NCBI GenBank assembly: GCA_014649355.1
Contig: BMSW01000004.1
Location: 140,608 to 204,607 of the forward strand
Length of the DNA: 64,000 bases
From: Streptomyces althioticus
Lineage (GTDB): Bacteria > Actinomycetota > Actinomycetes > Streptomycetales > Streptomycetaceae
Direction of reading: 5' to 3'
A program made the translations under genes and the position numbers. Positions 24,562 through 32,179 of this stretch are shown here, piece after piece (the stretch's first letter is position 1; the number at the start of each line of letters is the position of its first letter). The notes beneath the pieces are model-generated. The model searched no databases. It was not told where the DNA came from and saw only the letters and a list, made by a program, of their open reading frames with translations.

Positions 24562-24927
24562 ATGCAGTTCGCATCCGTCCGCATCGTCACCGCCGACGTG
24601 GCCCGCCTCGTCGCCTTCTACGAGCGCGTCCTCGGCGTGCCCGCTACCTGGGCCACCGAGCACTTCGCCGAGCTGCGGACCGACGGCGCCACGCTCGCGA
24701 TCGCCGGCACCGCCACCGTCCCGATGTTCGCCCCCGGCTCCGCCCGCCCGGCGGCCAACCACAGCGCGATCGTCGAGTTCCACGTCGACGACGTGGACCG
24801 CGTCCACAAGGAGCTGGGCGACGCCCTCACCGACGTCGTCAACGGACCCGCCACCATGCCGTGGGGCAACCGCTCCCTGCTCTTCCGCGACCCCGACGGC
24901 AACCTCGTCAACTTCTTCACGCGCTGA
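24562..24927 (+). CDS. VOC/glyoxalase family protein
   Basis: A 121-residue single-module vicinal-oxygen-chelate protein. The N-terminal strand-helix VRIVTADVARLVAFYERVLG and the C-terminal RSLLFRDPDGNLVNFF are the family hallmarks. A metal-binding Glu in EFHVDDVD is visible. The dimeric fold can serve as glyoxalase, dioxygenase or antibiotic-binding protein; sequence alone does not say which. GAGGAG precedes the ATG at 24562. It is likely repressed by the divergent WYL regulator, a common Streptomyces pairing. Confidence 0.8.
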   Translation: MQFASVRIVTADVARLVAFYERVLGVPATWATEHFAELRTDGATLAIAGTATVPMFAPGSARPAANHSAIVEFHVDDVDRVHKELGDALTDVVNGPATMPWGNRSLLFRDPDGNLVNFFTR

Positions 24928-24938
24928 CACGGCGTGTG

Positions 24939-24967
24939 TGTCCGGTCACTGTCCGGAGGCTGTCCGT
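24939..24967 (+). promoter_or_regulatory. Three direct TGTCCG repeats with 11-bp period
   Basis: TGTCCG begins at 24939, 24950 and 24961, exactly 11 bp apart, so all three face one side of the helix. The first two copies extend to TGTCCGG. They lie about 80 bp before the Scr1-like gene and are candidate binding sites for it or for an activator. Confidence 0.5.
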
Positions 24968-25046
24968 AGCCGTCGGCGCCGTACCCGCCGTTGGTGCGGG
25001 TAGGGCGCCGGGGGCGTCCTGGACGGATCCGAGGGAGAGGTGCGGG

Positions 25047-25925
25047 ATGACGGCGGTGGAGGCGGGGCCGGGTCGGGCCGACGAGGGTGCGGACGAGTCC
25101 GGCTGGGAGGTGGACCCCGACGACGAGTGGGGCGTCGCGGTCATCACCACCGTGGGCCGGCAGATCAAGCTGCGCCGCGAGGCGATGGGGTTGAGGGTGC
25201 CCGACTTCGGGCGGGCCGTCGGCTACGGCGAGGACATGATCTACAAGATCGAGAGCGGGAAGCGGATTCCTCGCCAGGAGTTCCTGGACCGGGCGGACGA
25301 GCTGCTGGAGGCGGGGGGCTTGCTGTCGGCCGCGTGGGAGGACGTGAAGAAGGTCCGCTATCCGAAGAAGGTGCGTGCGCTCGGCAAGTTGGAGGCCCGG
25401 GCGGTCGAGATCGGCCTCTACGAGTGCCACATCGTCCCCGGCCTTCTGCAGACGCCGGAGCACGCTCGTGCGGTGATCGGCGCGGCTCAGCCGCCCTACT
25501 CGCCGGACGACGTTGAGCGCATGGTGGCCGCACGGTTGGCCCGCCAGACGGTCTTCGACCGTGATCCGGCCCCGGCACTCAGCTTCGTCATGGAGGAAGG
25601 CGTGCTCCGCCGCCCCATCGGCGGGCGGACCGCATGGCGGAGCCAGCTGCAACGGCTGCTGGACGTCGCGCAGTTGCATCACGTCGTGCTCCAGGTGATG
25701 CCGACGGACTGCGAGACCCACTCCGGACTGGACGGCAGGATCGAGTTGCTGAAATTCGACGACGGCACGGCGATGGGGCGCTCAGACGGCGCGTTCAACG
25801 GCCGCCCGACCTCGGATCCACGACAACTGCGCATTCTCGAGCTGCGGTATGGAACGATCCGAGCGCAGGCGCTCCCTCCGCGTGAGTCGCTGGCCTTCGT
25901 CCGACAACTGCTGGGAGAAGCATGA
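25047..25925 (+). CDS. Scr1-like XRE regulator (DUF5753)
   Basis: A 292-residue protein. Residues about 35-85 form an XRE helix-turn-helix (GRQIKLRREAMGLRVPDFG, then GYGEDMIYKIESGKRIPRQE). The remainder is the DUF5753 domain (ARAVEIGLYECHIVPGLLQT, then DPAPALSFVMEEGVLRRPI and LRILELRYGTI). The overlapping DUF397 gene makes this a Streptomyces Scr1/Scr2-type pair, proposed as toxin-antitoxin-like or developmental regulators. GGGAGAGG before the ATG supports the start. Many paralogues exist per genome, so the regulon cannot be guessed. Confidence 0.85.
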   Translation: MTAVEAGPGRADEGADESGWEVDPDDEWGVAVITTVGRQIKLRREAMGLRVPDFGRAVGYGEDMIYKIESGKRIPRQEFLDRADELLEAGGLLSAAWEDVKKVRYPKKVRALGKLEARAVEIGLYECHIVPGLLQTPEHARAVIGAAQPPYSPDDVERMVAARLARQTVFDRDPAPALSFVMEEGVLRRPIGGRTAWRSQLQRLLDVAQLHHVVLQVMPTDCETHSGLDGRIELLKFDDGTAMGRSDGAFNGRPTSDPRQLRILELRYGTIRAQALPPRESLAFVRQLLGEA

Positions 25926-26107
25926 GCAGCGAGCTGAACTGGTTCAAGAGCAGCTACAGCGGCGGCAACGACGGCAACTCCTGCGTCGAACTCGCCCTCA
26001 CCGCCCAGACCGTCCACGTCCGGGACTCCAAGGACACCACCGGCCCCAGGCTGGCCTTCGCCCCGGACGCGTGGGCGTCCTTCGTATCGTTCGCGTCCGA
26101 AGGCTGA
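25922..26107 (+). CDS. DUF397 small protein (Scr2-like)
   Basis: A 61-residue protein fully matching DUF397: LNWFKSSYSGGNDGNSCVEL at the start and VRDSKDTTGPRLAFAPDAW in the second half. These small proteins work with the Scr1-type regulator encoded immediately upstream; the developmental protein BldB is a relative. The ATG overlaps the Scr1-like stop as ATGA (25922-25925), so translation is coupled and the stoichiometry is probably fixed. Confidence 0.88.
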   Translation: MSSELNWFKSSYSGGNDGNSCVELALTAQTVHVRDSKDTTGPRLAFAPDAWASFVSFASEG

Positions 26108-26116
26108 ACGGAGTGA

Positions 26117-26470
26117 CTGGTTCGCCTGCTACTCGATGAGCAGGCGGACCAGCTGACCGGCACACGATGGCGTGAACCTGCGTGGGTTCCGGCCTCGGGG
26201 CGGCCGATCGGCCGGAGTACCGGGCAGCCGAACGTTTCGTGGACCGGCTGGCCACAGACGGTCCCGCGCTGCCGTTCCGCCCTCGGCTGGTCCACTACGG
26301 AACTCGCCCGGCGTGCCAAGCTCTCCGAGGAGGACGTCGAGGCCATCGAGGAGAGCAGTGTCGAGCCCACGCTGGAGCTGATCGAACGACTGGTCACAGC
26401 TCTGGAAGCGGGAGCCCGCATCGACCCCCGCAGCAGTCCCGAGTTCCGGTTCGAGGGATACGCGGCCTGA
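26117..26470 (+). pseudogene. Degenerate XRE-type regulator remnant
   Basis: The frame ending at the TGA at 26468-26470 encodes a clear helix-turn-helix tail, with LGWSTTELARRAKLSEED, then VEAIEESSVEPTLELIERL and ALEAGARID. Upstream in the same frame the sequence becomes Trp/Pro-rich and non-protein-like, whereas another frame there reads GLGAADRPEYRAAERFVDRL. No ATG, GTG or TTG opens the HTH frame. This looks like a regulator that has lost its start and acquired a frameshift near 26260-26290. Confidence 0.45.
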
Positions 26471-26485
26471 TCCGGCGCAGCGACG

Positions 26486-26520
26486 GACCCCCGAGGCGGC
26501 CTGGGGCCGTCTCGGGGGTC
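26486..26520. terminator. Stem-loop terminator
   Basis: GACCCCCGAG (26486-26495) pairs perfectly with CTCGGGGGTC (26511-26520), and the interior GCGGCC/GGCCGT extends the stem. It lies 20 bp past the stop of the leftward M23 peptidase and beyond the XRE remnant, so it could serve both strands. There is no T-tract, as usual in Streptomyces. Confidence 0.7.
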
Positions 26521-26540
26521 ACGGTGTGCGGGGCCAGGGG

Positions 26541-27215
26541 TCAGAGGTTGACGCCGTGGGCGCGGAGGAAGCTCGCCGGGTTGACGGCGGAGCCGTAGTT
26601 CGGGGTGGTGCGGATCTCGAAGTGCAGGTGGGGACCGCTGGAGTTGCCGGTGCTGCCGGACGAGGCGATCTTCTGGCCGGTCTTCACGACCTGGCCGACC
26701 TTCACGTTCAGGGACGACAGGTGGGCGTACTGGGAGTACGTCTTGTTGCCGTGCTTGATCACGATGGCGTTGCCGTACGCGGGGCCGTCACCGGCGCCGT
26801 TGCCGCCGGCCTTCACGACCGTGCCGCCGTGCGCGGCGACGACCGGGGTGCCGGTCGGGACCGCGTAGTCCTGGCCGGAGTGCTTGGAGGCCCACATGCC
26901 GCCGTTCTGCGCGAAGCTCGCGGACAGCTTGTAGCTCTTGACCGGGGAGACCCAGGACGCGGGGGACTTCTTGGCGGCCTCGGTCGCCTTCTTCACCGCG
27001 GAGGACTTCACGGCCTGCGTCTTCGCGGCCTCGGCCTGTGCGGCGGCCTGCGCCTGGACCGACGTGGCGGTGCCGGACGCGGCGGAGTTGCCGGAGGCGG
27101 CGACCGCGACCCCGGCTCCCAGGACGGCCGTGGAGCCCAGACCGGCTGCCATGACGGCGGCGCGGGTGCGGGTGACGGTCATACGGGGGAAACGGGACGT
27201 GACGCGCTCGAACAT
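26541..27215 (-). CDS. M23 family metallopeptidase (peptidoglycan hydrolase)
   Basis: A 224-residue secreted protein. The N-terminus is basic with a hydrophobic segment (AAVMAAGLGSTAVLGAGVAVA) ending near AASG, consistent with a signal peptide. A Lys/Ala-rich linker precedes the M23/LytM domain (about 95-224). Zinc ligands are visible in SKHSGQDYAVPTGTPV (H and D) and in GPHLHFEIR (HxH). Family members cut peptide cross-links in peptidoglycan. GAGG 5 nt before the ATG at 27215 supports the start. The long upstream gap holds several dyads; no c-di-AMP riboswitch was recognised there. Confidence 0.85.
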   Translation of the reverse strand: MFERVTSRFPRMTVTRTRAAVMAAGLGSTAVLGAGVAVAASGNSAASGTATSVQAQAAAQAEAAKTQAVKSSAVKKATEAAKKSPASWVSPVKSYKLSASFAQNGGMWASKHSGQDYAVPTGTPVVAAHGGTVVKAGGNGAGDGPAYGNAIVIKHGNKTYSQYAHLSSLNVKVGQVVKTGQKIASSGSTGNSSGPHLHFEIRTTPNYGSAVNPASFLRAHGVNL

Positions 27216-27593
27216 CGAAACCTCATGGGGGTGGGGACTTGGGGGACGCCATCGGCGGAACGGGGTCCGTGCCGTGATGGCTGTTCCTTGGTAACCGCCC
27301 CCGGCCAAATGCCGCAAAGGTGTGACCTACGACGAAACGTCGTACATAGGGCATGAGATGCACGTCTCTTGACGGAGCCCCCCAGAGGGGGCAAAACCCC
27401 CATTTCAAGCCGATCGATCAGGCTTGCGCCCTTTATGTCCGATTTCAAATCGGGCATTTCTTCACTATTCCGGGTAGTACACCCGTCGGGCCCTGTGGAG
27501 CATGTCACCGAGGGCCCTACGTGAATGTGGCGTGGGTCTCCGCATGCGGGGCCGCAGGAGCCGCACGGGCCGCAGGTGACGCAAGGCCCGTAC
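27216..27593. other. Palindrome-rich intergenic region
   Basis: This 378-bp gap lies upstream of the M23 gene and downstream of the SLC13-like gene. It is less GC-rich than its surroundings and holds four dyads: TACGACG-AAA-CGTCGTA (27328-27344), GCCCCC-CAGA-GGGGGC (27377-27392), AAGCC-N9-GGCTT around GATCGATC (27407-27425), and CCGATTT-C-AAATCGG (27439-27453). No convincing gene was found. It may be a long leader for the M23 mRNA or a control region. Confidence 0.6.
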
Positions 27594-28883
27594 TCACGTG
27601 CCGAACAGTTCCAGCGACAGCCAGAGGGCGACCGTGGACGCCACGAGCGCCGCCGGGACCGTCGCCAGCCCGAGCAGGGTGAAGCGCACGAGGCTCACCT
27701 CGTGGGCGTGGTGGTGGACGATGCGGCGCCACAGCAGGGTGGCGAGGGAGCCCGCGTAGGTGAGGTTCGGGCCGATGTTCACGCCGAGCAGGACCGCGAG
27801 GACCGCGCCGGGGCCGGACGGCGCGGCCAGCGGGACCAGGGCGAGCACGGCGGGCAGATTGTTGATCAGGTTGGCCAGCAGGGCCGCCAGCGCCGCGACC
27901 GCCAGCAGGGACAGCAGCCCCGTGCCGTCGGGCAGGACCGCGTCCAGAGCGTCGCCCAGCCCCTGGTCCAGCACCGCCCGCACCACCACGCCCAGCGCCA
28001 GTACGAACGCCAGGAACGGCAGGTCCACGGCGCGCAGCAGCCGTACGACGCTGGTGCGGCGGCGGGTCAGGGCCCGTACCGCCATCACGCCCGCCCCCGC
28101 AGCCGCCGCCCACGCGGGGTCGATCCCGACGGCGGACGCCACCACGAACCCGGCGAGCGTCGCCCCCACCGTGACCAGCGCGAACAGCGGCACCTCCACC
28201 GGCCCGTCCGCCGTGTCCGGCGCGGTCGGCCCCGCCGTGAGGTCGGTGGCGAAGAAGCGGCGGAAGACGACGTACTCCACGGCGATCGCCGCCAGCCACG
28301 GCAGCAGCATCAGCAGCGCGAAGCGGGTGAAGGTCAGGCCGGTGGCGGTGAACGCGAGCAGGTTCGTCAGGTTCGACACCGGCAGCAGCAGGGACGCCGT
28401 GTTCGACAGGTGCGCGCCCGCGTACACGTGCGGGGCGGGGCGGGCGCCCATGCGGGTCGCGGTGGCGAACACGACCGGGGTCAGCAGCACCACCGTCGCG
28501 TCCAGGCTGAGCACCGCCGTGATCAGCGAGGCGAGCGCGAAGACCGCGCCCAGCAGCCGGCGCGGGCGGTGCCGGGACCAGCGGGCCATCCAGGTGCCGC
28601 ACGCGTGGAAGAGGCCCTCCTCGTCGCACAGCTTGGCCAGCACCAGGACGGCGGCGAGGAAACCGATCACCGGGCCGAGCCGCTCCGCCTCCTCCCGCAC
28701 GGCGTCCGTGGTGATCGCGCCCGTCACGACCACCACCCCGGCGGCGGGCACCGCGAACGCCGCCTCCGGCCAGCGGAAGGGACGGACGACGGCACACACC
28801 AGCACCACGGCCAGCGCGGCGACGGACAGCGATTCGAGCAGCACAGTGCTGATCATCCACGCGGTGGGCGGCGTCCCGGACAC
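27594..28883 (-). CDS. SLC13/ArsB-like ion permease
   Basis: A 429-residue membrane protein with about eleven to twelve hydrophobic segments. The segments AVLSLDATVVLLTPVVFAT and LSNTASLLLPVSNLTNLLAF, repeated later as LANLINNLPAVLALVPLAA, are the two inverted-repeat hairpins typical of the ArsB/NhaD ion-transporter superfamily. ArsB members export arsenite, others move Na+, citrate or silicate; no arsR or arsC lies nearby, so arsenic is not implied. The GTG at 28883 follows GGGGA by 4 nt; an internal ATG at 28856 is the alternative. It is divergent from the sacsin-type gene. Confidence 0.75.
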   Translation of the reverse strand: MSGTPPTAWMISTVLLESLSVAALAVVLVCAVVRPFRWPEAAFAVPAAGVVVVTGAITTDAVREEAERLGPVIGFLAAVLVLAKLCDEEGLFHACGTWMARWSRHRPRRLLGAVFALASLITAVLSLDATVVLLTPVVFATATRMGARPAPHVYAGAHLSNTASLLLPVSNLTNLLAFTATGLTFTRFALLMLLPWLAAIAVEYVVFRRFFATDLTAGPTAPDTADGPVEVPLFALVTVGATLAGFVVASAVGIDPAWAAAAGAGVMAVRALTRRRTSVVRLLRAVDLPFLAFVLALGVVVRAVLDQGLGDALDAVLPDGTGLLSLLAVAALAALLANLINNLPAVLALVPLAAPSGPGAVLAVLLGVNIGPNLTYAGSLATLLWRRIVHHHAHEVSLVRFTLLGLATVPAALVASTVALWLSLELFGT

Positions 28884-28954
28884 CGCGTCCCCGTGGTGTC
28901 GCGGAGCGGTACCTTCGACCTCACGCAGATCAGGGCCCGATGAGGAGAGTCAAC

Positions 28955-31900
28955 GTGAGCAAGTTCGTGCGGCCCGCCGCCGAGGGTGCCGACCCGTTCG
29001 GTACGGCGCGTCTGCGGCGCGGGGTCCTGGACGCCTGGGCCACCAGTCCCGCCCGGTTCCGCGAGGACGCCAACGCCGAGGAGGACCTCGTCCTCGGCGG
29101 CTACCGGGACCGGCTCGTCGTCGAGCTCGCGCAGAACGCCGCCGACGCCGCCGCCCGGGCCGGCGTGCCCGGCCGCCTCCGGCTCACCCTCCGCGACGGG
29201 GTCCTCGTCGCCGCGAACACCGGCGCCCCCCTGGACGCGGCCGGCGTCGAGTCGCTGTCCACGCTGCGCGCCTCCGCCAAGCGGGACGCCCCCGACCGGG
29301 CCGTCGGACGGTTCGGCGTCGGCTTCGCCGCCGTGCTCGCCGTCACCGACGAGCCCGCCGTCGTCGGCCGGCACGGCGGGGTGCGCTGGTCGCTCGCCGA
29401 GGCGCGGGACCTCGCGCGGGACACCGCCCGGCACAGCCCCGGCCTCGGCGACGAGATCCGCCGCCGCGACGGGCACGTACCGCTGCTGCGGCTGCCCTTC
29501 GCCGCCGAGGGCACCGCGCCCGACCCGTACGACACGGCCGTCATCCTGCCGCTGCGCGACACCGCGGCCGCCGACCTCGCCGAGCGGCTGCTGCACGCCG
29601 TGGACGACGCGCTGCTGCTCGCCCTGCCCGGCCTGGAGGAGGTCGTCGTCGAGACCGGCGACGACACGCCACGCACGCTGAGCCGGAGCACCGACGGCGA
29701 CCTGACCGTGGTCACCGACTCCCGCGACGGCGTCACCCGCTGGCGCACCGCCGCCGCGCACGGCGCCCTCACCCCCGAGCTGCTCGCCGACCGGCCCGTC
29801 GAGGAGCGGCTGCGCCCGCACTGGTCGGTCACCTGGGCCGTCCCCGTCGGCCCCGACGGCGGCCCCGCCCGGCCGCGCACCGCCCCCGTCGTGCACGCGC
29901 CCACCCCCAGCGACGAGCCGCTCGGCGTCCCCGCCCTGCTCATCGCCTCCCTGCCGCTGGACTCCACCCGCCGGCACGCCGCGCCAGGACCGCTCACCGA
30001 CTTCCTCGTGCAGCGCGCCGCCGACGCCTACGCCGGGCTCCTCGCCGACTGGCGTCCGGTGACCGCCGGCGCCATCGACCTCGTGCCCGGCCCGCTCGGG
30101 AAGGGCGAGCTGGACGGCGCCCTGCGCGCGGCGATCCTGGAGCGGCTGCCGCGCACCGCCTTCCTGCCGCCCGCCGCCGCGCCCGTGGCCGACGACGACT
30201 CCGAGCTGCCCGAGGCGCTGCGCCCGCGCGACGCCGAAGTCGTCGAGGGCGCGGGCGCCGACACCGTACGGGTGCTGGCGGAGGTCCTGCCCACGCTGCT
30301 GCCCGCCGGTCTGGAACGGCGCGCCGAGCTGCGCACCCTCGGGGTCGCGCGGGTGCCGCTGACCGACGCGGTCGACCGGCTCGCCGGCCTGGAGAAGTCC
30401 CCCGACTGGTGGCGGCGGCTCTACGACAGCCTCGCCGGCGTCGACCCCGACCGGCTCAGCGGACTTCCCGTGCCGCTCGCTGGGGGTACCTCCCAGGCTT
30501 TCGGCTCTGGGGGAGGGCGCACGACGATCGGCCCCCGGCAGGTGCTGCTGCCCACCCCGGACGCGACCCTCGACGCCGAGCTGCTCGCCCGGCTCGGCCT
30601 GAAGGTCGCCCACCCGGACGCCGCGCACCCGCTCCTGGAGAAGCTGGGCGCGCTGCCCGCGACCCCGCGCGCCGTGCTCACCACCCCGCAGGTCCGGGCC
30701 GCCGTCGCCGCGTCCCTCGACGACGAGGGCGGGGTGAACTGGGAGGAGGACACCCTCGACGCCGACGAACTCGTGGAGGTCGTCCTGACGCTGGTGCGGG
30801 ACGCGGGCCTGGAGCCCGGCGACGAGCCCTGGCTGGGCGCGCTCGCCCTGCCCGACGAGGACGGCGAACTCTCCCCGGCCTGCGAACTCGTCCACCCCGA
30901 CGGTCCCTTCGCCCGGGTCATGCGCGAGGGCGAGCTGGCCGCCGTGGACGCGGACCTGGCCGGGAAGTGGGGCGAGCAGCCGCTGGCCGCGTGCGGAGTG
31001 CTCGTCGACTTCGCTCTGGTGCGGGCCACCGACGTCGTCCTCGACCCGGACGAGCTGGAGCCGCGCGAGAGCGACTACGCCGAGCCGGACGACCCCGGGC
31101 TGCTGGACGCCGTCGACGTGTGGGCCGAAGACATCCTCGACCGCTTCCCCGACGCGCCCGTCCCGCCCGTCGCCACCGAGATCGTCGCCGTGCGCGACCT
31201 GGACCTGGTGGACGACGACCGCTGGCCGCAGGCGCTCGCGCTGCTCTCCCGGCCCCCGCTGCGGGACGCGCTGGTCGAGCCGGTGCGGATCCTGCTGCAC
31301 GACGGCACCCACGAGACCGTACGGCCGTACACCGCCTGGTGGCTGCGCGGCCACCCCGTGCTCGGCGGGCGCCGCCCGGCCGGACTGCGCGCGGCGGGCG
31401 GCGACCCGCTGCTGCGCGGCCTGTACGACGAGGCCGACGCGACCGGCTTCGACGACGAGCAGGTGCTGCGCGCGCTGGGCGTGCGCACGTCGGTCGCCGC
31501 GCTGCTGGACGAGCCGGGCGGCGCGGCCGAACTGCTGGAACGCCTCGCCGACCCGGACCGGCCGGTCACGGCGGCGCAGCTGCACGGGCTGTACGGGGCG
31601 CTGGCGGAGCTGGACCCCGAGCAGGTGACCCTGCCGGACGAGCTGCGCGCGGTCGTCGACGGGCGGGTGGAGGTGGTGGACGCCTCCGAGGCGGTGGTCG
31701 TCGACTCGCCCGACCTGCTGCCGTTCACCTCCGGCGTCCCCCTGCTCCCGGTCCGCCCGGCGCGCGCCGCGGACCTGGCGGAGCTGTTCCAGGTACGCCG
31801 CCTCAGCGAGTCCGTCACCGGCCGGGTGGACTCCGAGGGCACGGAGCACGAGGTGCCGGAGCCGGTACGGGTCCTCCTGGGCCCGCGGACCCCGGAGACC

Positions 31901-32110
31901 TACGTCGAACACGAGGAACTCGTCGTGGACGGGGTGGAGATCGACTGGCGCCTCACCGACGACGGGGTGCTGCACGCGTCCACCCTGGAGGGGGTGGCCG
32001 CGGGCCTCGCCTGGGCGGCGGGGCAGTGGCCGCGACGGTTCGAGGTGGCGGCGCTGCTGGAGGATCCGTCGCGGACGGAGGAACTGGCTCGGGACCGCTG
32101 GTTCGACTGA
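28955..32110 (+). CDS. Sacsin N-terminal-like GHKL ATPase, large
   Basis: A 1051-residue protein. Its first 200 residues form a Hsp90-like GHKL ATPase fold. The N box is ELAQNAADAAARAG (about 61-74), the G1-type box VAANTGAPLDAAGVESL (about 85-101) and the G2-type box GRFGVGFAAVLAV (about 119-131). The rest is a long alpha/beta region with no other recognised domain. Actinobacterial relatives are annotated as sacsin N-terminal ATPase-like or molecular chaperone Hsp90-like; no client is known. GAGGAG 7 nt before the GTG at 28955 fixes the start. A mobile-type repeat (30481-30515) is embedded in frame at about residue 509-520. Confidence 0.8.
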   Translation: MSKFVRPAAEGADPFGTARLRRGVLDAWATSPARFREDANAEEDLVLGGYRDRLVVELAQNAADAAARAGVPGRLRLTLRDGVLVAANTGAPLDAAGVESLSTLRASAKRDAPDRAVGRFGVGFAAVLAVTDEPAVVGRHGGVRWSLAEARDLARDTARHSPGLGDEIRRRDGHVPLLRLPFAAEGTAPDPYDTAVILPLRDTAAADLAERLLHAVDDALLLALPGLEEVVVETGDDTPRTLSRSTDGDLTVVTDSRDGVTRWRTAAAHGALTPELLADRPVEERLRPHWSVTWAVPVGPDGGPARPRTAPVVHAPTPSDEPLGVPALLIASLPLDSTRRHAAPGPLTDFLVQRAADAYAGLLADWRPVTAGAIDLVPGPLGKGELDGALRAAILERLPRTAFLPPAAAPVADDDSELPEALRPRDAEVVEGAGADTVRVLAEVLPTLLPAGLERRAELRTLGVARVPLTDAVDRLAGLEKSPDWWRRLYDSLAGVDPDRLSGLPVPLAGGTSQAFGSGGGRTTIGPRQVLLPTPDATLDAELLARLGLKVAHPDAAHPLLEKLGALPATPRAVLTTPQVRAAVAASLDDEGGVNWEEDTLDADELVEVVLTLVRDAGLEPGDEPWLGALALPDEDGELSPACELVHPDGPFARVMREGELAAVDADLAGKWGEQPLAACGVLVDFALVRATDVVLDPDELEPRESDYAEPDDPGLLDAVDVWAEDILDRFPDAPVPPVATEIVAVRDLDLVDDDRWPQALALLSRPPLRDALVEPVRILLHDGTHETVRPYTAWWLRGHPVLGGRRPAGLRAAGGDPLLRGLYDEADATGFDDEQVLRALGVRTSVAALLDEPGGAAELLERLADPDRPVTAAQLHGLYGALAELDPEQVTLPDELRAVVDGRVEVVDASEAVVVDSPDLLPFTSGVPLLPVRPARAADLAELFQVRRLSESVTGRVDSEGTEHEVPEPVRVLLGPRTPETYVEHEELVVDGVEIDWRLTDDGVLHASTLEGVAAGLAWAAGQWPRRFEVAALLEDPSRTEELARDRWFD
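30481..30515 (+). repeat. Intergenic-type hairpin repeat inside a coding gene
   Basis: TGGGGGTACCTCCC...TGGGGGAG is the reverse-oriented relative of the 41-bp element at 1905-1945. Here it lies inside the sacsin-type gene and encodes an atypical AGGTSQAFGSGGGR stretch without breaking the frame. The flanking protein sequence is otherwise normal for the gene. Confidence 0.75.
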
Positions 32111-32111
32111 C

Positions 32112-32139
32112 CCGGAGGGGCGGGGATCAGCCCCTCCGG
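32112..32139. terminator. Stem-loop terminator after the sacsin-type gene
   Basis: CCGGAGGGGC (32112-32121) and GCCCCTCCGG (32130-32139) form a perfect 10-bp stem with an 8-nt loop, starting 2 bp after the stop. It ends 41 bp before the stop of the convergent nhaA, so it can terminate both. The sequence continues as GCGTTTGAGGAGCGGGG, a widespread Streptomyces intergenic motif. Confidence 0.8.
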
Positions 32140-32179
32140 CGTTTGAGGAGCGGGGTCAGGGGCGGAGTTCCGGGGTGGG

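Noticed and set aside
27216..27593. c-di-AMP riboswitch before the M23 peptidase
   Set aside because: The gene class is a plausible target, but the conserved core I would expect was not found; only unrelated dyads are visible.
27594..28883. Arsenite exporter arsB
   Set aside because: Fold matches, but there is no arsR, arsC or arsenic context; annotated only as SLC13/ArsB-like.
28853..31975. A very long leftward open frame antisense to the sacsin-type gene
   Set aside because: It mirrors the codon bias of the rightward gene, reads as Gly/Arg/Val-rich low-complexity sequence and has no family motifs; the sense gene has a ribosome-binding site and domains.
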